Shown: positions 9,679 to 18,417, counted from the first letter of the stretch. The stretch is DNA of 64,000 bases from Thalassotalea agarivorans (GCF_030295955.1 NZ_AP027363.1:3284344-3348343); one strand, 5' to 3'. The notes: generated from the letters alone by a model not told the origin. Translations and numbers: made by a program.

Positions 9679-10269
9679 CTAATTTTCATATCCCCAAGGC
9701 GTAACAGGTAACTTAACAGGTTTAGTAAGATCAAATGCTACGCGAAAATCACGACCTTCGCGTGTTAAACGATATACGAACTTCTCAGGATAAATATACA
9801 TATGCCAAGTGTTACCAACCGACTGAGCGATTCCCGTATCGACAAACAACTGCTTTGAATATTGGTCGGCAGGAAATGACTGCGCTTGGTTAAAACCAGC
9901 ATCTACTGTATGGCCACCATACATGGTAAGCGGATCGTTACTACCATCTTTCTTGCGATGATCATGCTTGAGCATAAGACCTGCGCCCGTCTTTGTAATA
10001 ATCCAGGTACGTGAGGCATCGGCGCCAACGTGAAACGGGATTTGTAGTTCTTTATCAGTGCACTTTCTTACATGCATAACAAGCGGCTGTTTAAATGCAT
10101 CGCTCGGATCATTATCAAATTCTACCGTGCCAGCAAATGCCTTGCCGCAGTGTTGTTTAATGGCATCAAAGAAGGTGTCGTGCGTATCAATAGATACCAG
10201 AGGCGCTTCTGCGGCTGACGAAGTGAATGAAATCATCAATCCACAAAACAAAAACAAGCGTTTTTTCAT
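9679..10269 (-). CDS. Exported protein of unknown function
   Basis: This 196-residue protein has a clean signal peptide (residues 1-19, ending SSAA) and is therefore probably periplasmic. The mature part is rich in His and aromatic residues (KHDHRKKDGSNDP, MYGGHTVDAG) and has two Cys (HCGKAF, VRKCTDK) that could form a disulfide. I do not recognise the family. The gene lies upstream of the B12 operon on the same strand but is separated from it by the riboswitch. It has a plausible promoter of its own, with a -10 TATACT at 10303-10308 on the minus strand. Confidence 0.7.
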   Translation of the reverse strand: MKKRLFLFCGLMISFTSSAAEAPLVSIDTHDTFFDAIKQHCGKAFAGTVEFDNDPSDAFKQPLVMHVRKCTDKELQIPFHVGADASRTWIITKTGAGLMLKHDHRKKDGSNDPLTMYGGHTVDAGFNQAQSFPADQYSKQLFVDTGIAQSVGNTWHMYIYPEKFVYRLTREGRDFRVAFDLTKPVKLPVTPWGYEN

Positions 10270-10540
10270 CGAATATACTCATAGTTGTGTGTTAACAGAC
10301 ATAGTATAACAATCACGCGCGAATGCTAACTTTGAGCGAACTCCTACAACCAACGTAAGGTTCAATTGAGTTGACCCAAATAACATCTTGTAGATGAAAA
10401 ACTACAATAGAATGATTAACTTACTTCTCTATTCTACCTCTAATAAATTGTACATTTTCACAAAAATGTAACTAAATTACATTTTTTGGATTTAGAGTAA
10501 CAAGTCTACATTTATCTATCGGTGGGTGAATTTCAGACAA
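10270..10540. other. Intergenic DNA upstream of the exported-protein gene
   Basis: I see no open reading frame of note here. A -10-like TATACT (minus strand, 10303-10308) lies about 35 bases before the 10269 start and probably drives that gene. The rest is AT-rich with no strong repeat. The small-RNA candidate adjoins it on the right. Confidence 0.5.
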
Positions 10541-10634
10541 AAAAAAGCCGAAGATGCGAGCGCGTCTTCGGCGGTTTAGCTATGAGGAGAGCTAGAATAT
10601 ACAATTATTACAACAAGCGTTCGCGTTAGGAACG
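10541..10634 (-). ncRNA. Candidate small RNA with its own promoter and terminator
   Basis: On the minus strand a promoter (-35 TTTACA at 10665-10670, 18-bp spacer, -10 TATAAT at 10641-10646) points at a start near 10634. About 94 nt later comes a strong intrinsic terminator: arms GCCGAAGA/TCTTCGGC at 10547-10554 and 10565-10572, plus a run of eight T. There is no ORF with a ribosome binding site between them. A 5-bp hairpin (TAGCT/AGCTA, about 10577-10594) displays the loop CUCCUCAU, complementary to a Shine-Dalgarno sequence. The RNA family is not recognised. An attenuator for the 10269 gene is the main alternative. Confidence 0.5.
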
Positions 10635-10640
10635 AGATGA

Positions 10641-10670
10641 ATTATAGAGTATCAACTCTAAGGTTGTAAA
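10641..10670 (-). promoter_or_regulatory. Sigma-70 type promoter for the small-RNA candidate
   Basis: The -35 box TTTACA (10665-10670) and the perfect -10 TATAAT (10641-10646) are separated by 18 bp on the minus strand. The DNA from 10671 to the next gene at 10847 is AT-rich with A and T runs and holds nothing else I can identify. Confidence 0.6.
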
Positions 10671-10846
10671 GCCTAAAATGTAATTTTTTTTCATATTTTG
10701 GTGTTTTTTTTCATTTTGATTACAATTCAGTCAATTTTTGGAACAAAATAACGAAAAAATACGACAATTTAGAAAAGTGCTGCGGGCTGTATGCTGCGAG
10801 CTGCGTGCAAATAGATAGCTTGTTCCTAGAAACTAAGCGCTAAGAA

Positions 10847-11236
10847 TTATGCACTCAGTGCACGATATAACTCTCCTAACGTCAAATCGTCATACCATAT
10901 ACTGCCAAAATCAACACGATATTTTCTACCTAAATCATCTGCAAGCGTTTCAAACTCCATCGCGTCAGCATGCCACTTATGAGGGTATAGTGCGCGATAA
11001 ATTGTTAATAGTTTATCGTTAGGTTCAAATTGAAATTTGTCTTTTTTATCGAAGGCAAACGACTCAACAAAGAGTGTTAGAAAAGCGCGAATATCACTTG
11101 CAGAATGCTCAGGGAATTGGGCTTTCCAATTCGCCCCCATGCAGTTACGTTTTCTATATTTTTTAGGAAGAGTATCTTCTCCATAAAGTGACCACACAAG
11201 ATAAGCAAGCACTACTGAAATTATTAGTTCTATCAT
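10847..11236 (-). CDS. Membrane-anchored small protein, possibly DUF1493-like
   Basis: This 129-residue protein has a single N-terminal hydrophobic anchor (about 2-18) and a soluble acidic C-terminal domain. The layout (a helix-rich stretch, then DLGRKYRVDFGSIWYDDLTLGELYRAL) resembles the acyl-carrier-like DUF1493 family, but the match is weak and from memory. Function is unknown. It lies just upstream of the small-RNA candidate and downstream of another small membrane protein on the same strand. Confidence 0.5.
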   Translation of the reverse strand: MIELIISVVLAYLVWSLYGEDTLPKKYRKRNCMGANWKAQFPEHSASDIRAFLTLFVESFAFDKKDKFQFEPNDKLLTIYRALYPHKWHADAMEFETLADDLGRKYRVDFGSIWYDDLTLGELYRALSA

Positions 11237-11285
11237 AAGTTGCTTAGCCTTTTAGTCGCTCTACTCAGACAGTAAGTTATGTGGT

Positions 11286-11642
11286 TCATAAGTATAATTT
11301 AAATACACTGTAATATACGGTGCAAAACAAAAATAGCGCACAGGTTATATAGTGTTTCCCTTTTCGTACCCCTAAATGCAAAAGAAAAGCCAGAACAGAA
11401 AACAGTAAAACATTAAGGACCGCTGAAACGGCTTGTAAAGCATAGTTAGTGCCCATTGGGTCGCCTACTAATAAAATAGCGCTTGGCCACATAGCGAGTC
11501 TTGCATAGTCAACCCAAAGAGTGACCACCATATAATTTGAACATGTTTCACATGAATTAATTCCGTACCAAAAGGCTACGAAAATTAGTCCAACCGATGC
11601 ACCAAGTAGTGCACTATTTAGCTTCCCTTTAAACCTTAGCAT
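11286..11642 (-). CDS. Small multi-pass membrane protein of unknown function
   Basis: This 118-residue, strongly hydrophobic protein has about three or four predicted membrane segments (near 10-28, 45-60, 68-90 and 97-115). An SCETCSN motif with two Cys lies in the first loop. I do not recognise it. It may form a two-gene unit with the 10847-11236 gene (50-bp gap, same strand). Confidence 0.5.
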   Translation of the reverse strand: MLRFKGKLNSALLGASVGLIFVAFWYGINSCETCSNYMVVTLWVDYARLAMWPSAILLVGDPMGTNYALQAVSAVLNVLLFSVLAFLLHLGVRKGKHYITCALFLFCTVYYSVFKLYL

Positions 11643-11739
11643 CTATAACTCCATTACTAATGTCTCTCATTTTTGCAATGCCGACATCTTAATGGCTGCT
11701 TCCTTCTGTAATCTACTGGTAAATAGTTGAAAGTCAAAC

Positions 11740-11850
11740 GAGATCCCGCAGCAAGGTGCGGGATGACGCATGTAAATATCGAATTGTATGCTCTTAGAGA
11801 AAACTTAGATCCCTCGTCCTCAGCAGTTTCACTGCATGTCCCTCGTACCT
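11740..11850. repeat. Dispersed GGATGAC-type inverted repeat
   Basis: Arms GATCCCGCA (11742-11750) and TGCGGGATGACG (11757-11768) flank a 6-base loop. A trailing module with TCCCTCGTCCTCAGCAG...CTGCATGTCCCTCGTACC (about 11809-11848) contains a CAG/CTG hairpin. Arm sequence and orientation match the copies at 2.6, 22.4, 37.05 and 59.8 kb. Confidence 0.65.
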
Positions 11851-11853
11851 ATT

Positions 11854-12345
11854 TTATTCATAGTCGGATGCGTAAGTATCCTCGTAAGAGTGTGAGTAGA
11901 ACTCGAATAAGTTGCCAAATGGATCTTCTAAGTAAACCATTTGGGCTTGTTTTAATTCATCTTCAGGGTGGTAACGATGAATGTCCATGCGTACTTTGCC
12001 ACCAAATTCCTCAACACGCTTAATAGCAGTTTCAAACTGCTCTTTTGGTAACTGTAAACAGAAGTGAAAGATACCAAGACGCGAAAAATCGACATTGTGA
12101 CGCTCTTCACGATCAACCATTTCAAAAAGCTCTACGCCAATACCATCGGTAGTCACTAGATGAGCAATATTAAAACCTTTGAACCCTTCACCAAATACAG
12201 CAATACACATACGTCCAATTGCTGATTCGCGCTCTTCTATTACCTTTGTGTTATTCATCACAACGCGAAGGCCTAGCGCTTTAGTATAGAACTCTACGGC
12301 TTTGTCCATATCACCAACCATGATACCTACGTGATTCATCTTCAT
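11854..12345 (-). CDS. VOC / glyoxalase-fold protein
   Basis: This 163-residue protein is a vicinal-oxygen-chelate protein with two beta-alpha-beta-beta-beta halves. It shows MNHVGIMVGDMDKAVEFYTKALGLRV at the start (with the first His ligand), GVELFEM, GIFHFCLQL and a C-terminal YLEDPFGNLFEFYSH. The His/Glu positions suit a divalent metal site. Members include methylmalonyl-CoA epimerases, lactoylglutathione lyases and dioxygenases, and the substrate is not evident. It is divergent from a LysR regulator 124 bp away that may control it. Confidence 0.85.
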   Translation of the reverse strand: MKMNHVGIMVGDMDKAVEFYTKALGLRVVMNNTKVIEERESAIGRMCIAVFGEGFKGFNIAHLVTTDGIGVELFEMVDREERHNVDFSRLGIFHFCLQLPKEQFETAIKRVEEFGGKVRMDIHRYHPEDELKQAQMVYLEDPFGNLFEFYSHSYEDTYASDYE

Positions 12346-12469
12346 AATGTGCTCCTAAAAGTTTGTTAAACATGAACTCTGTTTGATGGGAGAATTGTAG
12401 GTGGATTAGTTGATTTATAAAAATTATCAAATATTATTATTTTTATAATTTAAATTTATCATATTGCCT

Positions 12470-13357
12470 ATGTTAAATCCTGTTTGGCTAGAAACCTTTA
12501 TTACCCTTGTTGATACGGGACATTTCACGCAAACAGCCGAAAAGCTGTTTATGACGCAACCAGGTGTTAGCCAGCACGTGCAAAAACTTGAAGCTGCTTG
12601 CGGGCATACGTTGATTAAAAGGGATAAGAAATCTTTCACTATCACCGAACAAGGCCAACTAGTTTATCAATACACAAAAGGTCTTTTAAGAGATGAAAAG
12701 GTTCTCTTTGAGCAATTAAACTTTGACGATCCCGTGTCAGGTAAATGCAGCATGGCATGTTCAGGTTCCGTCGCATTGATGCTTTTCCCAAGGCTACTGA
12801 AACTTCAAAACCTTTACCCAAACATTCACATCAACTTAAAAGCTGCGCCAAATCACCAAATTTTAAGTGATATAAAAAGTGGAAATGTTGACCAAGGTAT
12901 CGTGACTGATAAGCCCAATGAAAGTTTTTTTGATTTTGAAGAATTAGGGCAAGATGAACTTTGTTTGATATTCCCCGTGGATACAGATGTTAGTAAAAGC
13001 TGGAAACAATTACTTTTAGAGTTAGGCCTGATTTCTCATCCAGATGCTGAGCATTATTTATCCTTGTATTTAAAAAAGTGTGAAGAACAAGAGTTGAAGC
13101 TACTTAATATCAATGAAATTCCTATTGTTGGGTCAATCAATCAAATTAGCCAAATCTTAGAGCCTTTGACACAAGGTATTGGTTTTACAGTACTGCCTAA
13201 AAGTGCAGTTGATAGCTTCCATAGTCCCGGGAGATTGAAGGTTATGCAGCCTAAACTTCCGGTAAAAGAAACATTGTTTTTAGTCCGCAAAAAAAATAGA
13301 ACGTTACCCGCTCGCTATGATGCTTTTAATTCAATTATTCGCCAAGCATGGGCTTAG
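12470..13357 (+). CDS. LysR-family transcriptional regulator
   Basis: This LysR-type regulator of 295 residues has an N-terminal winged helix-turn-helix (about 1-60, with GHFTQTAEKLFMTQPGVSQH) and a periplasmic-binding-like effector domain after it. I chose the ATG at 12470 over an in-frame TTG six bases upstream because LysR proteins usually begin a few residues before the helix. It is divergent from the VOC gene, and the very AT-rich gap (12346-12469) contains TGATAA/TTATCA half-sites typical of a LysR target. Confidence 0.88.
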   Translation: MLNPVWLETFITLVDTGHFTQTAEKLFMTQPGVSQHVQKLEAACGHTLIKRDKKSFTITEQGQLVYQYTKGLLRDEKVLFEQLNFDDPVSGKCSMACSGSVALMLFPRLLKLQNLYPNIHINLKAAPNHQILSDIKSGNVDQGIVTDKPNESFFDFEELGQDELCLIFPVDTDVSKSWKQLLLELGLISHPDAEHYLSLYLKKCEEQELKLLNINEIPIVGSINQISQILEPLTQGIGFTVLPKSAVDSFHSPGRLKVMQPKLPVKETLFLVRKKNRTLPARYDAFNSIIRQAWA

Positions 13358-13398
13358 GTATTTCATTATTTAATGAAACGTCCTTTGTTAAATATAAG

Positions 13399-13423
13399 TT
13401 CCCGTATCAAGGTTTGGGATGAC
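13399..13423. repeat. Degenerate GGATGAC-type repeat
   Basis: TTCCCGTAT (13399-13407) and GGGATGAC (13416-13423) are recognisable but the second arm is decayed. It lies in the convergent gap between two LysR genes. Confidence 0.45.
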
Positions 13424-13532
13424 TAATATTAACCAACTACTTTGTGTTAATAGCGGACTTTAATACTGCAAAGCACAGCAATAAATTGAAGCATAAAGGC
13501 GGACTATTGAGTGGCACAATACTTCGACTAGA

Positions 13533-14459
13533 TTATTGAAAACAATAACTAATCTCTTTGGCCAACCAGCTTAACGCTGGCTCTTGTGCCCTGCTACGTA
13601 GGCTAAACAATGACATAGGTAGCTTACTCATTTGCAGCTCAGGAGGGCTTTGCAAAAGAGCAATACCTTGCCAATCTGCGGCCTGCTTTAACGTTGCAGC
13701 AGTAGAAGCCAAAGAGAAAATACAATTGCTGTCCTTAGTGATTTGCAGCAATGTTTGCATATCGTGGCCATCGTAACGAATCTCTCTTTGCAGGCCTAAA
13801 CGACTTAAGTGGTAATCAATAAGACCTTGGTCATCTGTATGCAATCCGGGGATAAAATAGCGAAGATGAGGATAGCTTAAAAATCGCTTAAGCGTCATCT
13901 TTTGCTGCGTCAATGGGTGACCTTTACGAACTAAGCACAATGTTGTGGCATCAGGCAGCGGTGTCGAGGATAACGACTTACTATCAAAGTCTGCGCTATG
14001 CACCACCAGATCAGCAGTAGAAGTTGTTAATAGCTTGGTCGGGTTTTCTACAGCCTCAATGCTACGCAGCTTTACGCCCGGAGCAGACTCTGCCAAACGC
14101 CCTATTAAACCGGGTAACCAAAGGCTACTTAGCAGTGAAGGGCAAGCGATAACAAACTGAGCATTAAGCTGTGCCGGGTCAAAACTAACTGGATCTAATA
14201 CTCTATCAATGCCTGTTAACAAAGGTTGTAACTGCATGTAGAGATCAGTTGCCCGCTGTGTAGGAATTAGGCCGTGTGACTGCCGCACAAATAGCTGCTC
14301 ATCAAACAACTCCCTCAAACGCTGCAGGGTTCTGCTCATAGCCGATTGGCTTACAAACGCTTTATTCGCAGCCCCTGAAACACTGCCTTCCTCCATAAGC
14401 ATTTGGAAAGCGACTAACAAATTAAGATCGGCCCTTGCCAGCTGTCTGTAGTTGTACAT
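13533..14459 (-). CDS. LysR-family transcriptional regulator
   Basis: This LysR regulator of about 308 residues carries an N-terminal HTH (VSGAANKAFVSQSAMSRTLQR) with a wing ending in GLIPTQRA, then a type-2 periplasmic-binding fold. I place the start at the ATG at 14459 because an AAGGTGGG ribosome binding site lies just before it. The six-codon longer form lacks one. It is divergent from, and probably regulates, the tandem exported DUF1254/DUF1214 genes at 14570. Confidence 0.88.
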   Translation of the reverse strand: MYNYRQLARADLNLLVAFQMLMEEGSVSGAANKAFVSQSAMSRTLQRLRELFDEQLFVRQSHGLIPTQRATDLYMQLQPLLTGIDRVLDPVSFDPAQLNAQFVIACPSLLSSLWLPGLIGRLAESAPGVKLRSIEAVENPTKLLTTSTADLVVHSADFDSKSLSSTPLPDATTLCLVRKGHPLTQQKMTLKRFLSYPHLRYFIPGLHTDDQGLIDYHLSRLGLQREIRYDGHDMQTLLQITKDSNCIFSLASTAATLKQAADWQGIALLQSPPELQMSKLPMSLFSLRSRAQEPALSWLAKEISYCFQ

Positions 14460-14569
14460 GATTCCCACCTTATGCATATCACAAATGATTAAGAGTCGTT
14501 TGAAGGATATCAGGTTTCTAGCTAATCTACACCCATTGAATGCTTATACTCTGAAACGAGGAGAAACCT

Positions 14570-15568
14570 ATGAAGAAATTACTATTAGCTAGTGTGCTCG
14601 CTAGTGTATCGATAGGAACTTGGGCCGCAGAGCCGGTCACAATGGAAAATTATGTTGTCGCTGAAAGTGATTGGTACTTTGCAGGTGTACAAGAGAAGGC
14701 AGGCGTTAATCAATGGATTCACGACGAGCCAGTGTCTAAGAATAATCAGCAAGTGATTCGCTCAAATCGGGATGTGGTTTACTCTATTGCTATTGTCGAT
14801 GTGAGCCAAGGTGCGACTTTTAGTGTGCCAGAATCTAATGAATTTCAGATTATCCATATCATTGATGAGGCCCATCTGTTTCACCAGGTCGTAAGAAATG
14901 GTGAATCGCTTGAAGTGAATGCCGAAGATATTGAAGGCGAATATGTTTACCTGTTAGCCAGAACTCGAGACAACGGTGACCTTGAAGATACAAAAGCTCG
15001 CCAGCAAGCGCTGAAATTCGAAGCTAAAGCTAACCGCCCATACAAGGCCAAGGGATTTGACGCAGAAGAAGTGATCGCCTTCCGTGAAGAGCTGGTTAGA
15101 CAGGTCAATTCTGGCGAACAACCGATTTCAGGGCACGATGCCTTCGGTAGAACTTTGGAGGACGTGAACCCTCACAACTATCTTTATGCCGCCGCTTATG
15201 GCTGGGGAGGATTACCAATGACTACTGCACAGTATGTACCTTTGCAGGTTGATTCCGCTGCTTGTCAGGTATGGCGGATTGCAAAGCCGGATCTAGATTG
15301 GACTAATAATGGCTTTATGTCAGCCACTTTTTATGGCGCAGATGGCTGGATAAAAGTTGATGACTTTTACATCCCACATAGTGAAATGAAAGATGAAGGC
15401 GATAGTTTTTCTTTTACAACTAACTGTGCACAGGGACCGAATAACGCTACGGTTGAAAAAGGTGGTAACATACTGATTCGAATGTATTTACCTGTTGATG
15501 CTTTGGAAGTGAAAAAGGTTGCCGATACCATGTACAGTGTCAAAGGTCAGATAGTTAGCGAAGATTAG
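14570..15568 (+). CDS. Exported DUF1254/DUF1214-type protein
   Basis: This 332-residue protein has a signal peptide (1-19, ending TWA). The N-terminal part resembles a DUF1254 fold (SNRDVVYSIAIVDVSQGATFSVPE). A DUF1214-like C-terminal part follows (LYAAAYGWGGLP, GFMSATFYGADGW, ILIRMYLP). Such proteins occur in bacteria and phycodnaviruses, and their biochemical role is unsettled. A GAGG ribosome binding site precedes the ATG. It is first in a two-gene operon with a longer paralog. Confidence 0.75.
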   Translation: MKKLLLASVLASVSIGTWAAEPVTMENYVVAESDWYFAGVQEKAGVNQWIHDEPVSKNNQQVIRSNRDVVYSIAIVDVSQGATFSVPESNEFQIIHIIDEAHLFHQVVRNGESLEVNAEDIEGEYVYLLARTRDNGDLEDTKARQQALKFEAKANRPYKAKGFDAEEVIAFREELVRQVNSGEQPISGHDAFGRTLEDVNPHNYLYAAAYGWGGLPMTTAQYVPLQVDSAACQVWRIAKPDLDWTNNGFMSATFYGADGWIKVDDFYIPHSEMKDEGDSFSFTTNCAQGPNNATVEKGGNILIRMYLPVDALEVKKVADTMYSVKGQIVSED

Positions 15569-15604
15569 TAATACTTAATGCCACCATTGGCAGAGGATTT
15601 AGAT

Positions 15605-17122
15605 ATGAAAAAGTTTTTACTTGCGAGCGTTATCGCAACTGCTTCAATAGCGATAGTAGGTTGTAACGATCTCGACAACCAGCAACCAGCTAATGTCAAT
15701 AATGTCAGCTTAGATAACGCATCACTAATAGGTAACGAATCTATAGTTACACCATATGGAACGATAGGTATTGAGCATAACTATATTACTGATGAAGGCT
15801 CTGCCATTTTGTTCGATGCTATGGATATGCAGCGTGCTTCACAAGCTTATATTTGGTCTACGCCTTTGGTTAGCATGATTACTTGGCGCGACGAAATGAA
15901 TCAAGCCTACAATACCCATAATCGTGGTGAGTTCGCAGTTCTGGAAAGCTACAATGAAAAATTAGGTGTAGTCACTGGAAATTTAACCACCCCGTATATC
16001 TTTAGTTTTGATAGCGTGGCTGAAGGGCCGCTTGAAGTTAAATACCCAGCAGGCATGACTGCCGGCGCATTTTTAGACTTTTGGCAGCGCCCTATTGCCG
16101 ATGTTGGATTAACAGGTCCCGACCAAGGTAAAGGCGGTCACTATATTATCGTCGGCCCTAATGATGACCCAGAAAAGTACAAAGCTCCTGGCGTTCATGT
16201 CTTTCAGTCTGAAACCAACAATGTGTTTCTGGGCTTAAGAATTCTTGAAAGTGATCCTGCTTACAGCGAGAAATTTCAAAGTCAGTTGAAAATATCAGCC
16301 TATGGCGAAAAACCTGTAGAGATAAAATTTAATGCCGGCTACGACAAGCCTTGGTCAGGTACAGCACCACGAGATTTAAGCTACTGGCAACGCCTACATA
16401 AAAACATCAATGAGGAGCCAATAAGAGAACAAGATAAAGTCTGGATAGCCATGTTAGAACCGCTGGGAATTAGTATCGGAAAGCCATTTAATCCCGACGA
16501 ACGTCAAAAGAAGCTGTTATTAGAAGGTTTAGCCATGGGCGAGTTAATGCTCAGAAATCTACAAACTAACCCGCGCTTTGCTGAAGTCTACTGGGACAAT
16601 ACAAATTGGTATAAAAGTTTTGATTTCACCATTCCACAAATCACCGATACTCGTGTGGAATTAGATGAACGTGCCGTTTGGTTTTATGAAGCCGTTTCAA
16701 GTACTGAGGGTATGGTTAACCCCGTTGTTGGCAAGGGCCAAGTATATATGACGACAAAGCGAGATTCGGATGGCAATTTACTTAGAGCGGATAAAACCTA
16801 CCGCTTAAGAGTACCAGCTGATGTGCCTGTAGGGCAGTTTTGGTCACTAACTTTGTATAGTGAAGAAACCCGCAGACCCTATGAAAATGGAGAAGGGACT
16901 ATCAGAAGTGTCAGTTTAGATAGCAAGTTAGAAGATTTGGTTAAAAACGAAGACGGTTCGGTAGATTTGTATATAGGTGCCCATGCTCCTAAAGGTTACG
17001 AAAAGAACCATATGCAAACAGTGGGAAAAGATGGTTGGTTTGTTTACTTTAGGCTTTATGCACCGCTGGAAGGTTTTTTTGATAAGTCATTTAGTTTGCC
17101 TGACTTTGAGAAAATTGATTAA
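15605..17122 (+). CDS. DUF1254/DUF1214 lipoprotein
   Basis: This protein of about 505 residues has a lipoprotein signal (SIAIVGC, Cys at about residue 20) and the full DUF1254-DUF1214 pair. DUF1254 runs roughly 50-190 (QRASQAYIWSTPLVSMITWRD). DUF1214 occupies about 350-490 (ITDTRVELDERAVWFYEAVS; FWSLTLYSEETRRPYENG). I chose the ATG at 15605, nine codons inside the longest frame, because it has a GAGG site and yields a clean lipobox. It is the longer partner of the preceding gene, with about 37 bp between them. A strong terminator follows. Confidence 0.8.
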   Translation: MKKFLLASVIATASIAIVGCNDLDNQQPANVNNVSLDNASLIGNESIVTPYGTIGIEHNYITDEGSAILFDAMDMQRASQAYIWSTPLVSMITWRDEMNQAYNTHNRGEFAVLESYNEKLGVVTGNLTTPYIFSFDSVAEGPLEVKYPAGMTAGAFLDFWQRPIADVGLTGPDQGKGGHYIIVGPNDDPEKYKAPGVHVFQSETNNVFLGLRILESDPAYSEKFQSQLKISAYGEKPVEIKFNAGYDKPWSGTAPRDLSYWQRLHKNINEEPIREQDKVWIAMLEPLGISIGKPFNPDERQKKLLLEGLAMGELMLRNLQTNPRFAEVYWDNTNWYKSFDFTIPQITDTRVELDERAVWFYEAVSSTEGMVNPVVGKGQVYMTTKRDSDGNLLRADKTYRLRVPADVPVGQFWSLTLYSEETRRPYENGEGTIRSVSLDSKLEDLVKNEDGSVDLYIGAHAPKGYEKNHMQTVGKDGWFVYFRLYAPLEGFFDKSFSLPDFEKID

Positions 17123-17130
17123 GGTACAGT

Positions 17131-17160
17131 AAGAAGGGGCTTGTAGCCCCTTCTTCTTTA
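17131..17160 (+). terminator. Intrinsic terminator after the DUF1254 operon
   Basis: Arms AAGAAGGGGC (17131-17140) and GCCCCTTCTT (17146-17155) with loop TTGTA are followed by CTTTATTA. Confidence 0.85.
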
Positions 17161-17230
17161 TTATTTATATCAAATCTAAGTGCTGCGCTCATAGAGAGAT
17201 ACCATGTTCTTTGTTCCTATATATTGGATG

Positions 17231-17254
17231 TCCAGTACCAAAGTACAGGATGAC
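17231..17254. repeat. GGATGAC-type inverted repeat, divergent copy
   Basis: TCCAGTAC (17231-17238) and GTACAGGATGAC (17243-17254) form the hairpin. The arm differs from the GATCCCGT copies but keeps the conserved GGATGAC end and plus-strand orientation. Confidence 0.45.
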
Positions 17255-17266
17255 TTTTCCGGGCAT

Positions 17267-17351
17267 AAAAAAACCCCGACGGGCGTCGGGGCAAAAATCA
17301 AGGAAACACCGTTTAAGGATAAAAGGTGTACTGATTAGACCTGTACCCTAT
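17267..17351 (-). ncRNA. Candidate Spot 42-like small RNA
   Basis: The minus strand begins with TAGGGTACAG, identical as I recall it to the 5' end of Escherichia coli Spot 42. It keeps an AGGT/ACCT pairing, an ACCTTTTA motif and an ACG, then ends in a strong terminator hairpin (CCCCGAC/GTCGGGG, 17274-17280 with 17285-17291) and seven T. Length is about 85 nt against 109 in E. coli. It lies 5 kb downstream of polA on the same strand, as spf follows polA in enterics. I could not find a convincing promoter. The alternative is simply the terminator of the small gene at 17394. Confidence 0.42.
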
Positions 17352-17393
17352 TCAAAAACTTTCAATATTTGTTAAATTTTTTATAAAAATTTG

Positions 17394-17597
17394 TTACTTG
17401 TTGATAGTAAACAAGTATTTTTGCGCTAATGGCATAACGATGTAACTCACTATAGGTACAATAATAGCGACAACAATCGCTACCTTTTGCCACTCATTAG
17501 TCGGCAGTGCAGGCGCCAACCACTTAGGAATAAAATACACCAATGGCACCAGCGCCAAATAGTTAATCAAGGCCATTAGATGTTTGTTTGGCTTCAT
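17394..17597 (-). CDS. Small two-pass membrane protein
   Basis: This 67-residue protein has two hydrophobic segments (about 8-28 and 39-60) separated by a short Pro-rich loop. The family is not recognised. It starts 18 bp downstream of the pirin gene and is probably co-transcribed with it. Confidence 0.55.
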   Translation of the reverse strand: MKPNKHLMALINYLALVPLVYFIPKWLAPALPTNEWQKVAIVVAIIVPIVSYIVMPLAQKYLFTINK

Positions 17598-17615
17598 GGT
17601 TTACTATGCTCCGCT

Positions 17616-18305
17616 TTAGGCTAGCGTCGAAACAACAACCAACTCGCTTGATGCCAGCGCTTTAATGGTTAATCGATCAGCACGAATCAAAACGCCTTCC
17701 TCAGCTACTTGCTGTGTTTCGTCATCTTTTATCTCAACTGCGCCTGAAGCAACATAAATCAGAGATTGCTGAGTAAGGGTTAACGATTCTTCGTTAGAGA
17801 TACGCACAACATCAATCGTGGTGTTACTATCAAACGTTGTTGTTTGTGATTTGTCGCCACCATATATCCGTGTTTTACCCTGTTTTTTGGGCGTATAGTG
17901 CTTATAGCCGGCAGGCTGTCCAGCTTCATCAGGGAGTACCCAAAGTTGTAGCATGCGGTTTTTTGTCGCATCAGGGTTAATTTCGTTATGCGAAAATCCT
18001 TCGCCCCCAGCGCGTTGCACTTGCACATCACCTGCAACTAGACTCTGGCCATGCTCTAACGAACCTTCGTGCGCCACTTGTCCTTTCATCATGATTGATA
18101 TGACGTCAATTTCCCTGTGCGGATGCATGGTGGTTTCTCCAAAAGGTTGAAATTGAGCATCTGCTAAATAAACGAAGTTGCCAATACCTTCAAAAGTAAG
18201 GGGTGATTTGCGCGCTCTAAAAACACGAGAGTCTGTGACTAGTCGGTGCTCTGTTAAACCTGCGAACCCGCCTAAAGGTAAATCTTTTCTTGCTAAAACT
18301 TGCAT
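17616..18305 (-). CDS. Pirin-family cupin protein
   Basis: This 229-residue pirin has the N-terminal cupin with the metal-binding MHPHREIDV and GEGFSHNEINP motifs, as in E. coli YhhW, a quercetin 2,3-dioxygenase-like pirin. The C-terminal cupin is present but shorter and degenerate. Pirins bind Fe(II). Some are quercetinases, others act as redox-sensitive co-regulators. It is divergent from a LysR gene (112-bp gap), a common arrangement in which LysR induces the pirin gene. Confidence 0.88.
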   Translation of the reverse strand: MQVLARKDLPLGGFAGLTEHRLVTDSRVFRARKSPLTFEGIGNFVYLADAQFQPFGETTMHPHREIDVISIMMKGQVAHEGSLEHGQSLVAGDVQVQRAGGEGFSHNEINPDATKNRMLQLWVLPDEAGQPAGYKHYTPKKQGKTRIYGGDKSQTTTFDSNTTIDVVRISNEESLTLTQQSLIYVASGAVEIKDDETQQVAEEGVLIRADRLTIKALASSELVVVSTLA

Positions 18306-18417
18306 TGTTACTTCCCAATTAAGTTACATTTGAAACAAGTGTAGTGCGCGTTTATTGTTTAATAAATAGCAACTAACTGATAACATAATCTCATTTTTAA
18401 CAACAATAAGGTTTTCT

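Noticed and set aside
12427..12645. Minus-strand reading frame over the LysR start
   Set aside because: It is a shadow of the LysR gene and begins in AT-rich promoter DNA.
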